Below the pieces are notes generated by a model. It saw only the letters and a list, made by a program, of their open reading frames with translations. It did no database searches and was not told the DNA's origin. From assembly GCA_030152275.1 (NCBI GenBank), contig JASLHF010000255.1, positions 1-43,268 of the forward strand: a stretch of 43,268 nt of DNA, written 5' to 3'. Source of the DNA: Acinetobacter sp. (lineage in GTDB: Bacteria; Pseudomonadota; Gammaproteobacteria; Pseudomonadales; Moraxellaceae). Positions 16,302 through 24,960 of this stretch are shown here, piece by piece (the first letter of the stretch is position 1; each line of letters starts with the position of its first letter). Made by a program: the position numbers and the translations under genes.

Positions 16302-17936
16302 ATGTCAGCTAAAGACGTAAAATTCGGTGATTCAGCGCGTTCAAAAATGATTGCAGGCGTAAACGTGCTTGCAGACGCAGTAAAAGTAACTTTAGGCCCT
16401 AAAGGCCGTAACGTTGTGATTGACCGTTCTTTCGGCGCACCGCACATCACTAAAGATGGCGTATCTGTTGCTAAAGAAATCACTTTAAAAGACAAATTCG
16501 AAAACATGGGCGCTCAGCTGGTTCGTGAAGTGTCTTCTAAAACCAACGACATCGCTGGTGACGGTACAACAACTGCAACTGTTTTAGCGCAAGCGATTCT
16601 AAACGAAGGTATCAAGTCAGTAACTGCGGGCATGAACCCAATGGACTTGAAACGCGGTATTGATATTGCGGTGAGAGCGGTTGTTGCTGACATTAAAGCG
16701 ACTGCAAAACCTGCATCTGACACGAAAGCAATCGAACAAGTCGGTTCGATTTCTGCTAACTCTGATACCACTGTAGGCAAGCTGATTGCGCAAGCAATGG
16801 AAAAAGTAGGTAAAGAAGGCGTTATTACTGTAGAAGAAGGTTCAGGCTTTGAAGATGCTTTGGACGTTGTTGAAGGTATGCAGTTCGACCGCGGTTACAT
16901 TAGCCCGTACTTTGCAAACAAACAAGACACGCTCACTGCTGAACTTGAAAATCCATTCATTCTTCTTGTTGATAAAAAAATCAGCAACATCCGCGAATTG
17001 ATTACTGTATTGGAAGCAGTTGCTAAAACTGGCAAACCGCTTTTAATTATCGCTGAAGATGTTGAAGGCGAAGCGCTAGCGACTCTTGTTGTAAACAACA
17101 TGCGCGGCATTATTAAAGTTTGCGCAGTGAAAGCGCCTGGCTTCGGTGACCGCCGTAAAGCGATGCTTCAAGATATCGCAATTTTAACTGGCGCAACTGT
17201 TGTGTCTGAAGAAATTGGCATGTCACTTGAGCAAACTGGCCTTGAACACTTAGGTACAGCGCATAAAGTAACTGTATCTAAAGAAAATACAGTGATTGTT
17301 GATGGCGCTGGCGATGCAGCTCAAATTGCTGACCGCGTAACACAAATCCGTGCACAAATTGAAGAATCGACTTCAGAATACGACAAAGAAAAACTTCAAG
17401 AACGCGTAGCTAAATTGGCTGGCGGTGTTGCAGTGATCAAAATCGGTGCCGCAACTGAAGTTGAAATGAAAGAGAAGAAAGACCGTGTTGACGATGCGCT
17501 TCATGCGACTCGCGCTGCGGTTGAAGAAGGTGTGGTTGCTGGCGGCGGTGTAGCGCTAGTACGCGCAGCGAAAGCCCTTGATGGTGTAACTGGTGCGAAT
17601 GATGACCAAAACGTAGGTATCAACATTCTACGCCGTGCAATTGAAGCGCCACTTCGTCAAATCGTTGCAAACTCTGGCGATGAGCCATCAGTTGTTATTA
17701 ATGCAGTGAAAAATGGCGAAGGCAACTTCGGTTATAACGCTGCAACTTCAGAGTATGGCGACATGCTGGAAATGGGTATTCTTGACCCAGCTAAAGTGAC
17801 GCGTTCTGCACTTGAGCATGCAGCTTCTGTTGCAGGCTTAATGTTGACTACTGAATGCATGATCACTGAGATCCCTGAAGACAAACCAGCTATGCCTGAT
17901 ATGGGCGGCATGGGCGGTATGGGCGGCATGATGTAA
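16302..17936 (+). CDS. groEL: Chaperonin GroEL (60 kDa)
   Basis: A 544-residue chaperonin that forms the double-ring ATP-dependent protein-folding cage in the cytosol. The ATP site GDGTTTATVLAQ (about 86-97), the equatorial VTLGPKGRNVVIDRSFG, and the C-terminal Gly-Gly-Met repeat ending GGMM are all present, and the length matches the family. The start is ATG 16302 (MSAKDVKFGD), with TTGGAG 6 bases upstream; the TTG 12 bases earlier is less likely. It is co-transcribed with groES and closed by two hairpins, the second a strong terminator. No second groEL is visible in this window. Confidence 0.98.
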   Translation: MSAKDVKFGDSARSKMIAGVNVLADAVKVTLGPKGRNVVIDRSFGAPHITKDGVSVAKEITLKDKFENMGAQLVREVSSKTNDIAGDGTTTATVLAQAILNEGIKSVTAGMNPMDLKRGIDIAVRAVVADIKATAKPASDTKAIEQVGSISANSDTTVGKLIAQAMEKVGKEGVITVEEGSGFEDALDVVEGMQFDRGYISPYFANKQDTLTAELENPFILLVDKKISNIRELITVLEAVAKTGKPLLIIAEDVEGEALATLVVNNMRGIIKVCAVKAPGFGDRRKAMLQDIAILTGATVVSEEIGMSLEQTGLEHLGTAHKVTVSKENTVIVDGAGDAAQIADRVTQIRAQIEESTSEYDKEKLQERVAKLAGGVAVIKIGAATEVEMKEKKDRVDDALHATRAAVEEGVVAGGGVALVRAAKALDGVTGANDDQNVGINILRRAIEAPLRQIVANSGDEPSVVINAVKNGEGNFGYNAATSEYGDMLEMGILDPAKVTRSALEHAASVAGLMLTTECMITEIPEDKPAMPDMGGMGGMGGMM

Positions 17937-17955
17937 TACATGCAGCCTTAAGCCC

Positions 17956-17980
17956 GCCGCGGTTGTATATAAACCGCGGC
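17956..17980 (+). repeat. GC-rich hairpin in the groEL 3' region
   Basis: The perfect 9-bp arms GCCGCGGTT / AACCGCGGC with a 7-nt loop lie 20 bases after groEL, before the real terminator. No T-tract follows, so it may stabilise the mRNA rather than terminate. Confidence 0.6.
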
Positions 17981-17990
17981 GCTTAAATAT

Positions 17991-18024
17991 AAAAAAACGC
18001 CTGATCATGATCAGGCGTTTTTTT
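17991..18024. terminator. Terminator of groES-groEL
   Basis: A perfect palindrome: AAAAAAACGCCTGATCA followed by its complement TGATCAGGCGTTTTTTT. It is symmetrical, so it could also stop minus-strand transcripts. Confidence 0.92.
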
Positions 18025-18215
18025 ATGGGTAAATTGCAGTCATGAGATGCGTAAAAGTGGGTGATAATCACCATGAAATAACACCTGCCAAAGTCTAAAG
18101 CGTTAAGGTTTTAAACTTGAATATTTCAGACTGAGCGCGTCAGAAAGTGTTAACCGAAACAGCTCAACCGCAGTATTTTAGTTTGGCTGCGGAAAGTGAT
18201 TGCACACTCAGCAGC

Positions 18216-18502
18216 TTACAAACTCTCCACCAGCGTAATCATCACATCGCAGCAGCCTTGGCGCTGTTCGCGCGCGAAACGGTATTCTTCCGGCTCGTAG
18301 CAAGCCTGTGCCGTCTGTAAGTCTTTAAACTCAATCAGCACATGCATTTCAAATTTTTTACCCTTCAAGACAGACAAACTCTCCGCCGCGCGCTAAAAAT
18401 TTGGTGCCGTATTTTTCAAAAGCAGCAGGGGGCTGCCGCGATGTATTTTTTATACTGTTCCATATCATGTATGGTGACATGAGCAATCCAAAAAGCTGAC
18501 AT
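18216..18502 (-). pseudogene. DUF1330-family gene with two +1 frameshifts
   Basis: From ATG 18502, with an excellent ribosome site (AAGGAAATTTGC), translation reads MSAFWIAHVTIHDMEQYKKY and then hits TGA. Removing one base from the C5 run (minus strand; plus 18428-18432) restores PAAFEKYGTKFLARGGEFVC, and removing one G of GGG (plus 18361-18363) restores GKKFEMHVLIEFKDL through CCDVMITLVESL to TAA 18216. The corrected protein is about 94 residues and matches the DUF1330 dimeric alpha/beta-barrel family (conserved LARGG, IEF and CY-EY-AR blocks). Both lesions are single-base insertions in homopolymers, so sequencing or assembly error is a real alternative to true decay. Confidence 0.85.
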
Positions 18503-18540
18503 GCAAATTTCCTTATTCATCCAATCTTATTGATCTAAGC

Positions 18541-18903
18541 CTATTTATCTAAAATGGTTTTCGCCACAGCCGCTGCTTCAGCGACCGCCTGTTTGGTTTT
18601 TTCTGCATCCTGATCAATGCAAATGGCTTCGAAAATGGTGTTAATCCGCTGATAGCCCGGCACTGCACGGTCGTTTGAACGCATGGTTATGGCACGTAAA
18701 CGGCTGATGCGGCCATTCAGGCGCTGTAGCACTTTCCATGCAATAAAATGCTGGGCTGTCGTGAAAATCAGCCGATACCGCTGCGTTGAAGTACGGATAA
18801 TTTGATGAATATTATCTTTCACAAAAGCCGCATCTAAATTTTTCAGCAGCAAAATTTTATTGCGGGTTTCTGCGATTAAATTTTTTGTGCAGTACGCTTG
18901 CAT
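18541..18903 (-). CDS. Conserved hypothetical protein (120 aa)
   Basis: I take the start at ATG 18903 (MQAYCTKNLIAETRNKILLL) rather than the frame's earlier ATG at 18975, because the transcription terminator at 18950-18970 lies inside the longer version. The protein is helical, with a basic central part (KVLQRLNGRISRLRAITMRS) and an alanine-rich C-terminus (KQAVAEAAAVAKTILDK). There is no signal peptide, membrane segment or recognisable domain. It is on the same strand as the DUF1330 pseudogene, 38 bases upstream of it, so the two may once have formed an operon. Function is unknown. Confidence 0.7.
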   Translation of the reverse strand: MQAYCTKNLIAETRNKILLLKNLDAAFVKDNIHQIIRTSTQRYRLIFTTAQHFIAWKVLQRLNGRISRLRAITMRSNDRAVPGYQRINTIFEAICIDQDAEKTKQAVAEAAAVAKTILDK

Positions 18904-18944
18904 AAGCTCAAGAAAACTTCCATCAAATTTGAACTTCAAATAGA

Positions 18945-18970
18945 AAAATGCCTTGGCATATAGCCAAGGC
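18945..18970 (-). terminator. Terminator downstream of the 412-aa lipoprotein gene
   Basis: GCCTTGGC (18950-18957) and GCCAAGGC (18963-18970) form a perfect stem with a 5-nt loop. On the minus strand it is followed by ATTTTTC. It lies about 125 bases after the lipoprotein stop. Confidence 0.75.
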
Positions 18971-19034
18971 TGCAAAACTGCGAGCTACAAAATTATTGTT
19001 AATCTTTCATCGCACGACAGCACTGGCTGGCTGT

Positions 19035-19076
19035 GATCAATAATCCTCTATTTTTAGTAATATCAGATTATTGATC
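19035..19076. repeat. Perfect 11-bp inverted repeat
   Basis: GATCAATAATC (19035-19045) and GATTATTGATC (19066-19076), separated by 20 AT-rich bases, lie just after the stop codon of the 412-aa lipoprotein gene. They could form a 3'-UTR stem or bind a dimeric protein. Confidence 0.6.
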
Positions 19077-19095
19077 CTAGCAGTATAAGCTCAGC

Positions 19096-20334
19096 TTAAG
19101 GACGATTGAAGATTTGCGGGGCCTCGTCTTCATATTGAATAGTTGCGCTGTTGCCACTTAGTGTATATGTAAATTCATCTAAGTCGTATCCATTCGAATA
19201 GCTATCGATTAAGCCTGCACAGCCATTGGTGTCATACAGCTTGCTCAGCGATTTTAATACACCATTGGATGCACTATATGTTCCGGATTCAATGCCTTTC
19301 ATCGCGCAGTCAGCCGGTTCCGTTTCTATATGCATATATGTGCCGTCTTTAAAGAACGCCGCCAGTTGTCCGCCTGAAATCCAAGCCCCCAGCAAGCTGC
19401 CAGCGGTGTTTTCAACGCGGGTAAATGTATAAGTACCCTCATCATCGCGTACCGTCAGTTCGTTTGGCGCTGCGCCATAGCTGATGTACTGGGTGCCTGC
19501 AGGATGTGAAAAGCCCCATTCGCCATTGGTATCAATGCTGAAGCTGGAAACAGGGCTAATTGCGCCAGTCACCGCATTCCATTTCAGTTCGCCTTGTTCA
19601 ATACCGGACGTGCCGTCAGCATCTTCCAAGCCAGTTTGGCCAAAAATAAATCTAAAGGCTTTTTCATCTCCAGCATTGACTGTATTCGCATCGATGTACA
19701 GCAGCACTTTGGTGCTGGTTTGCTTGTTTTCATACACCCATACGCCAGCATTGTCCTGAATAAAGCTATCAAAGAAATTATTTTTCGCAGTCTGTTCTGA
19801 AACCAGCGCTGTGCCGGCTGCCGTCAATGCTTGCTGAAAGCTTGCATCAGCGATGAAACTGACTGTCGGCAAGCTGAAATCTATGGATTTGTTGTTCAGT
19901 GCGGCAGTCGCTGCATCTGAAATTTCAATTCCGTTACTGTGGTTTTTATCTGCGTCTAGAGATTGGAGGAAAATCAGCAGATTTGTGCGAATAATAGGAT
20001 CTGTGGCTAAGTCCAGCGGGGTGATTTTGCTTTGTGCTTTGATGCTTTGCCCGAGCTGAACATCCCCGATATAGAAGCTGACGGTATCGCCTTCATTATA
20101 TTCAAAGAGGCCTTTTTCAACGGTGCCGGTTTTTCCTTCATGGGTCACTTCATTTTTAGCATTTCGGCTGACATAACGTACGCCACTGACAGGGCCATCC
20201 GTTAAGATGCCGGTCTTAACAGATGCAGGAGGTGTCCCGCCGCCAGTATTTGAATTGCTGTTGTCATCAGATGAACTTCCGCCGCAAGCAGTAAGCAGAC
20301 AAGCTAGGCTCATGGTCAATAATATTTTTTTCAT
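19096..20334 (-). CDS. Hypothetical lipoprotein (412 aa)
   Basis: The signal MKKILLTMSLACLLTAC has lipobox LTAC with Cys17 lipidated, followed by a Gly/Ser/Asp/Asn linker (GGSSSDDNSNSNTGGG) and a mostly beta-strand protein. Residues about 40-100 (TGILTDGPVSGVRYVSRN through FEYNEGDTVSFYIGDVQLG) match a module repeatedly seen at the start of gammaproteobacterial surface or periplasmic lipoproteins, and residues about 310-410 look like a small beta-barrel or META-like fold (GSLLGAWISGGQLAAFFKDG). It is probably outer-membrane anchored; function is unknown. It is monocistronic. Confidence 0.8.
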   Translation of the reverse strand: MKKILLTMSLACLLTACGGSSSDDNSNSNTGGGTPPASVKTGILTDGPVSGVRYVSRNAKNEVTHEGKTGTVEKGLFEYNEGDTVSFYIGDVQLGQSIKAQSKITPLDLATDPIIRTNLLIFLQSLDADKNHSNGIEISDAATAALNNKSIDFSLPTVSFIADASFQQALTAAGTALVSEQTAKNNFFDSFIQDNAGVWVYENKQTSTKVLLYIDANTVNAGDEKAFRFIFGQTGLEDADGTSGIEQGELKWNAVTGAISPVSSFSIDTNGEWGFSHPAGTQYISYGAAPNELTVRDDEGTYTFTRVENTAGSLLGAWISGGQLAAFFKDGTYMHIETEPADCAMKGIESGTYSASNGVLKSLSKLYDTNGCAGLIDSYSNGYDLDEFTYTLSGNSATIQYEDEAPQIFNRP

Positions 20335-20680
20335 TATTTTTCCCCTTTGGATTTATATAGTGATCTTATGGGGAGGCAGGCTTTCCTGCCTATCCTTAAA
20401 TAGGGAGGTCGCTTTAAGAATGCAGCTGCATTGGTCAGATTTAAATACGGCGCTAATGCAATTGATTTAAATATTTAAATTATATTGGTATGCAGCCTTT
20501 TGATTGTTAGCCGCATAAGGTCACATAAATATGAGGTTGAAGCACCCGTTTATAGGGCCCTGAATTTAAAAACAGATAGATTTATTCTATTGATAGAGGC
20601 TGGTTGTGATAAACGCTAAGTTTTCGTTTGCTTGGGCCAGCCAGTTTTTATATCTAGTCGTTTGATTGCAGCGGAGTATA
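20335..20680. other. Intergenic region, no gene seen
   Basis: About 345 bases between two minus-strand lipoprotein genes. It should hold the promoter of the 412-aa lipoprotein. I find no good frame, RNA signature or strong dyad beyond the terminator at its right edge. Confidence 0.5.
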
Positions 20681-20707
20681 AAAAGGCGCTGTTTTACAAC
20701 GCCTTTT
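20681..20707 (-). terminator. Terminator of the NlpE-like gene
   Basis: The arms AAAAGGCG and CGCCTTTT enclose an 11-nt loop; the minus strand ends in TTTT. It lies about 65 bases after the stop at 20774. Confidence 0.7.
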
Positions 20708-20773
20708 GATCTTGAATCAGCATATATGCAACAGCATTTTTCAACATCCTGATCCTTAAGCTATGCATTAAAA

Positions 20774-21277
20774 TTAATGCGTGTCTTTAATCAGTTTATA
20801 GTTAAGTTTCGTTTCGATGGCCTTGCCGGTTTCAGCATCACGCGCTTCTGCATAATTTTCACCAATAAAGAATTTACGGTTTTCCGCAGCTTTATCTAAG
20901 GTAATCACTGAAGGGTTTTCGGCATCAAAACTAAATGTGCCTTTGCTCTTTATTTCATGGCCATCGCCTTTGCCTAAGTATTTTTCTTTCAGTTCATAAG
21001 ATTTATCAGACTTCAATTCAAGTTCGGTTTTGATGCCTTCACAGTCCGCGCAAGGGAATACACCTTTGTATTCGCCAGCCCAATCCAGAGAAGTTTCCGC
21101 ACTATCGGCTGATGCTGCTGTTGCATTTCCAGCTGTTTCTGAAGCCGCTGTTTCAGCTGCAGGCGCAGTTTGTACTGCTGATGCTTCTGTGGACTCTTGA
21201 GCCGGTTTGTTTTCCGGTTTAGCGCATGCGGTGAGTATAAGGCTGCTGACTGCAGCGATTAATAGAATTTTTTTCAC
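20774..21277 (-). CDS. NlpE-family copper-resistance/envelope-sensing lipoprotein
   Basis: I choose the GTG at 21277 because AAAGGT lies 7 bases upstream and the product then begins with a clean lipoprotein signal (MKKILLIAAVSSLILTAC, Cys18). A low-complexity Ala/Glu/Thr linker follows to about residue 66, then the NlpE N-terminal domain: YKGVFPCADCEGIKTELEL with the CxxC, then SYELKEKYLGKG and ITLDKAAENRKFFIGE. In E. coli NlpE senses surface contact and lipoprotein trafficking and activates Cpx; this version is shorter and lacks the second domain, as in many NlpE-domain proteins. No two-component genes are adjacent. Confidence 0.85.
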   Translation of the reverse strand: MKKILLIAAVSSLILTACAKPENKPAQESTEASAVQTAPAAETAASETAGNATAASADSAETSLDWAGEYKGVFPCADCEGIKTELELKSDKSYELKEKYLGKGDGHEIKSKGTFSFDAENPSVITLDKAAENRKFFIGENYAEARDAETGKAIETKLNYKLIKDTH

Positions 21278-21545
21278 GGTTTTTACCTTTAAGTTTATTG
21301 AATAATTAATATGAATATTACAGCACAAATAAAAACAGCGACAAGTAAGCACTTGACTGGCAGTCTGAGATGGCTTGCCTATTATTATCTTAACAAATGG
21401 TCAAAAAGATTGAAGGGGTTTTAACGCCAAAAAAATATTTTATACATTTATATATTAATTGATTAAATAATCACCATTACGCGCTGGCGTAAATATTTAT
21501 TGCGGTTAAACTCGGTGCCAATTTCAATGTGTAAATGGTGCACTT

Positions 21546-22160
21546 GTGTTTGAAAAAGCGGCGGAAAAAAGCCTGAATATGCTGGGATGGGAAATTGATA
21601 ATCATTGGCCGCTGGATTTAGCGCAATGTGTAATGATTGCAGCGCCGCATACCAGCAACTGGGATGCGTTGTATGCGCGGCTGGCCCTTAAAGCGTTGGG
21701 TGTAAATGTACGTATTACCATTAAAGACAGTTACATGAAATTTCCTTTTGGGCCTTTTGTGCGCGCGATGGGCGGTATTGGCATTAACCGCCGTCCCAAA
21801 GCTGCTGGTGAACAGCGTCTCAGCATGGTAGATGTGATGAGCAATTTGTTCAAAGAACATCAGGAATTGGTGATGCTGGTAACGCCGGAAGGCACTCGAT
21901 CCAAACAGGAAAAGTGGAAAACAGGCTTTTACCATGTTGCGCAAAATGCCGGTGTGCCGATTGCGCTGGCTTATATGGATTATGCCAAGAAAAAAACCGG
22001 TGTTGGGAAGATTATCTATCCGACAGGAAATTATGAACAGGACATGGCCGAAATTATGCAATTTTATGCGCAAATCAGTCCCAAATTTCCAGAGGATTTT
22101 AGTGTTGACCTGCGCTACAGCGGCGAATCTGAGTCCGAATCTAAACAGAATGCGGCTTAA
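21546..22160 (+). CDS. PlsC-like 1-acyl-glycerol-3-phosphate acyltransferase family protein
   Basis: A 204-residue glycerolipid acyltransferase-type protein. The catalytic H-x4-D motif is HTSNWD (about 35-40), block II is GGIGINRRP (about 76-84), and block III is VTPEGTRSK (about 113-121). It lacks an obvious N-terminal membrane helix, and members of this short group are often annotated simply as acyltransferases; the real acceptor and acyl donor are unknown. The frame starts at GTG 21546 with a poor ribosome site; ATG 21579 is a possible alternative but would remove conserved N-terminal residues. It is divergent from the NlpE-like gene. Confidence 0.82.
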   Translation: MFEKAAEKSLNMLGWEIDNHWPLDLAQCVMIAAPHTSNWDALYARLALKALGVNVRITIKDSYMKFPFGPFVRAMGGIGINRRPKAAGEQRLSMVDVMSNLFKEHQELVMLVTPEGTRSKQEKWKTGFYHVAQNAGVPIALAYMDYAKKKTGVGKIIYPTGNYEQDMAEIMQFYAQISPKFPEDFSVDLRYSGESESESKQNAA

Positions 22161-22281
22161 GCCCGAAAAAGCCCAAGCATCTGCTGGGTTTTGTTCATGT
22201 CTCTTAAATTTGTGAAACGCGGCTGCAGGTTTAATGCAGCCATGATTAAACGAGTTGTATAAGCAGTTTAGGCCCCAAAAA

Positions 22282-22611
22282 CTATGGCTGTGCTTCGCTT
22301 TGAATGCCGCCTAAATTTTGGCAAGCATCTTTATAAATGATGAATTGCTGTTCAACCACAGTGCTGAGCGGCAGGGTAAACAGTTTTTCGCCATTTTTAT
22401 AGCTGCTGATGTAGTTCTGTGCTTTCTGTTTCGCACCGAACAGCGCCTGTTCATGATATGCAGTAATAGGACTATGCGCCATTTGTGTGCTTTCAATATT
22501 GTGGCACTGAAAATTAGACAGCAGTTTTTCGGCTTTTTTAATGTCACGAGATGTGCCAATAGAGCAGCCGGCAAGCGCCAGAACAGCTGCGAATATGGCG
22601 AGCGATTTCAT
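22282..22611 (-). CDS. Small hypothetical lipoprotein (109 aa)
   Basis: MKSLAIFAAVLALAGC carries lipobox LAGC with Cys16 as acylation site. The mature part, about 94 residues, is helical and contains two more cysteines (FQCHNIES and DACQNLGG) that may pair. It begins SIGTSRDIKKAEKLLSNFQC and ends QSEAQP. I recognise no domain; it looks like a conserved Acinetobacter lipoprotein. It converges with the acyltransferase gene, with no clear terminator in between. Confidence 0.72.
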   Translation of the reverse strand: MKSLAIFAAVLALAGCSIGTSRDIKKAEKLLSNFQCHNIESTQMAHSPITAYHEQALFGAKQKAQNYISSYKNGEKLFTLPLSTVVEQQFIIYKDACQNLGGIQSEAQP

Positions 22612-22868
22612 AAGGCTGTGGGGTTTTTGAATAGGGATAATATTGTATAAATATTTGAAGGGCAGAATGGATATGTTTTTTTTGAATGTTTAAAAAAGCA
22701 GCAAATAAAACAAAAAAAGTACGTTTGCGTGAAGGGGGCAAAACCTTATAGGCAAAGGCTGATCAGGCAGAATCGCCACGTTGAGTACTCTTTTGAATGT
22801 TAGGCAGAGTATGTCCAAATACTCCGCATGTATTTTAGGCAACATTAAAGCTCAAAATTAGTGATCAG

Positions 22869-22911
22869 ACCAAAAATATTTTTTGGTAAATATTTAAAAT
22901 TGTTATATTTT
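22869..22911 (+). promoter_or_regulatory. Candidate promoter with overlapping inverted repeat for the 152-aa exported protein gene
   Basis: ACCAAAAA (22869-22876) and TTTTTGGT (22880-22887) form a perfect 8-bp inverted repeat with a 3-nt centre. TTGGTA (22883-22888) inside its right arm could be a -35 element, with TATTTT (22906-22911) as -10 after 17 bases. The gene starts at 22947. The overlap suggests an operator, although the same repeat could simply be a hairpin. Confidence 0.4.
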
Positions 22912-22946
22912 TGCTATAGTTTTTGGGTTGAAACGCTAAGACGGAA

Positions 22947-23405
22947 ATGCAACATTTGACTGTACCCGCTAGTTTGAAAATAACTAAACGCCGTATCTAT
23001 GCAACCATTTTTCTATTTACGGCGGCTGCAAGCGTTTTAACCTGCGCGCAGGATGGAATTGTGGAAATGGACCTGAGCTTAGAAAATACCTATGCTGCAG
23101 TCCAGTACCAGTTGGCTGTGCAGGAAACCGAGCAGCAGCAGGATTATGGTCTAATCAGCAATTCCTTTTATGAAGGTGAACGCCTTAAAATTTATAACTT
23201 TACGGCCTATGATGCCCAAGCTGCCCAAAATAAATTTGTTGCAGGCCAAAGCAGCTTAATCGGTATGGACGATTTTAGTATTTCTTTTGGCTATGGCATG
23301 GAATGGAAAATTAGACCGCGCCAAAGCATTGGCTATGAATATTTATCAAATTTTCCCTATGACCGCGGTCAAATCATCCGTTTATTTTGGAATGGGCAAT
23401 TTTAG
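22947..23405 (+). CDS. Exported hypothetical protein (152 aa), possibly outer-membrane associated
   Basis: The basic N-terminus and hydrophobic stretch (ITKRRIYATIFLFTAAASVLTCA) form a signal peptide; the residue before Cys is Thr, so a lipobox is unlikely and cleavage probably falls near CAQDG. The mature part has a helical segment (ENTYAAVQYQLAVQETEQQQ) and ends in alternating beta sequence (FSISFGYGMEWKIRPRQSIG, final IIRLFWNGQF). A terminal Phe and amphipathic strands are what outer-membrane proteins show, but it is too short for a full barrel. No family recognised. The start follows GACGGAAATGC with only a weak ribosome site. Confidence 0.65.
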   Translation: MQHLTVPASLKITKRRIYATIFLFTAAASVLTCAQDGIVEMDLSLENTYAAVQYQLAVQETEQQQDYGLISNSFYEGERLKIYNFTAYDAQAAQNKFVAGQSSLIGMDDFSISFGYGMEWKIRPRQSIGYEYLSNFPYDRGQIIRLFWNGQF

Positions 23406-23767
23406 TTCTAAATGAGCTTGTGTACTGTTGCGGTACGAGCTTTCGCTCCAGAGTATTTTTTTCTGTGCGCATAGCAGAACATCATTAGAATACGCGGCCA
23501 GAGTTTATGCAAATAAGACTTTTGGGGTTTCTAAAGGCTATTTGAAAAAACTTTCTCTAAACTCAGATATTATGCATAAGATTTTGATTTTGTTGTGCAT
23601 CTAATATTGTCAATAGCCCTATAGTGGCGGCTTGCAGTCCCTCATGAGCACTACAGTGCCAGCACAGGTGATATACCTATATTTACATAGGCTTAAGAAA
23701 ATATTCAGCGGCAGATTAAATAATCGGACGCAGTTTAACTTAGCGCACTGCGTTCAAGGAGCAGCCT
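23406..23767. other. Intergenic region, no gene seen
   Basis: About 360 bases between two plus-strand exported-protein genes. A GAGC TTTC GCTC mini-hairpin near 23440 is followed by ATTTTTTTC and could be a weak terminator of the upstream gene. GCACT AC AGTGC near 23650 is a small dyad. I see no good frame. Confidence 0.4.
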
Positions 23768-24028
23768 ATGCTGCTAGAAAAAATGAAAATTCCATTTGCT
23801 GCTTTATGCATAGCGCTTTCTGTCAGTACTTATGCTTCTGCGATTCCTGCCGAATTGTCGGCACATCATGCGGTATATGCATCATCCCAAAGCTTAAATG
23901 AAATGCCTGCACAAAAATTTCAGCCCAGCCTGCAGGGAAGTTCAGATGACTCCGATATTAAAGAAGCGCGCAATGAAGAACGGCCTGTGCGTGACAGCCG
24001 TCCTTTGAAATCGGCAAGGCCCAAATAA
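23768..24028 (+). CDS. Small exported charged protein (86 aa)
   Basis: The start is ATG 23768, with AAGGAG 6 bases upstream. The N-terminus (KMKIPFAALCIALSVSTYASA) is a signal peptide with an AxA-type cleavage site before IPAEL. The mature peptide of about 60 residues is hydrophilic and probably disordered, with acidic and basic stretches (SSDDSDIKEARNEERPVRDS) and a basic C-terminus ending SARPK. No domain or cysteine is seen in the mature part. It is likely periplasmic; function is unknown. The excellent ribosome site and signal peptide support coding. Confidence 0.65.
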   Translation: MLLEKMKIPFAALCIALSVSTYASAIPAELSAHHAVYASSQSLNEMPAQKFQPSLQGSSDDSDIKEARNEERPVRDSRPLKSARPK

Positions 24029-24228
24029 CTGGCTTATGCTGCAGTTAGCGCATTCTTCGGTGTGAATCGCATAACATATGATATGAGTACTCATTTGAAT
24101 ACGCCGTTTTTCTGGAGTGGGCCGCTCAGCAGGAAGATTCACTTAAATTGGCTTCATATCTGATTAAGATGCTCAATATAAAAAAAGATGGAATACGACA
24201 GCTTTAAATATAGTCCGGGCTGATGGCG

Positions 24229-24960
24229 TTAAATTAGCTGAGTGAGCAGCAGAAACGAGCCAGATGCAAATAGCAGCCCTAATACGGTGTGTTTAAATTG
24301 CCGTTCAGAAATTTTGTAAAACATGCGGGCGCCGAAAATCGCAGGAATGCTGACACTGAGCAGAAGGACACCCATATAAGGCATATGTTCAGTATGGATA
24401 GCGCCTTGCAGCCCATAGGCCAGCAGGGTAAAAACCTGAATGGCGAAATTAAAATGGCGCAAAATATAGCGCTGTTCCTGAGTTGGCAAATTTTTCAGCA
24501 TGACCCACGCTGAAGGTACAGAACCGCAGAATCCGCCCAATCCGCCTAATATGCCGCCACTAAAGCCAATAAGGCTGTCAGCCCATTTGCCTGCATGCTG
24601 GATGACCTTAATTTGCGGGTTAAATAGCATCGTCGGGCACCAGAGTATTAAAAATAGGCCTAACAGCAGTTTAAAGGTTTCGGGATTAATGTGATGCAGC
24701 AAAAAAGTGCCGAGCGGAATGCCGATCAGCCCAGCTGTGATATAAGGCATCAGCAGTTTTTTTGACAGTTCATGCTTTTTTTCATTCATCAGGGAAATCA
24801 GATGACTCCACACGGATGCAAAGACGACCAGCGGCGCTGCGAGCTGCGGCGGTAAAATCCATACCCAAAAAGACATAGCCACTAAAGCAAAAGCGAAACC
24901 AGTAAGGCCTTGAATAAAGCCGGCCACGATTGCGCCAAGCACAAAGATAAACCATGTCAT
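24229..24960 (-). CDS. TauE/SafE (TSUP) family inner-membrane permease
   Basis: A 243-residue integral membrane protein with about seven or eight helices, matching the sulfite exporter TauE/SafE family (pfam01925). Typical features are the opening GAIVAGFIQGLTGFAFALVA, the basic cytoplasmic connection after helix 3, and the second-repeat glycine-rich segment FSGGILGGLGGFCGSVPSA. Members transport sulfite, sulfonates or other small organic anions; the substrate here is unknown. AGTAGG lies before the ATG. It is a lone gene convergent with the small exported protein gene; no sulfur-metabolism genes are adjacent. Confidence 0.87.
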   Translation of the reverse strand: MTWFIFVLGAIVAGFIQGLTGFAFALVAMSFWVWILPPQLAAPLVVFASVWSHLISLMNEKKHELSKKLLMPYITAGLIGIPLGTFLLHHINPETFKLLLGLFLILWCPTMLFNPQIKVIQHAGKWADSLIGFSGGILGGLGGFCGSVPSAWVMLKNLPTQEQRYILRHFNFAIQVFTLLAYGLQGAIHTEHMPYMGVLLLSVSIPAIFGARMFYKISERQFKHTVLGLLFASGSFLLLTQLI

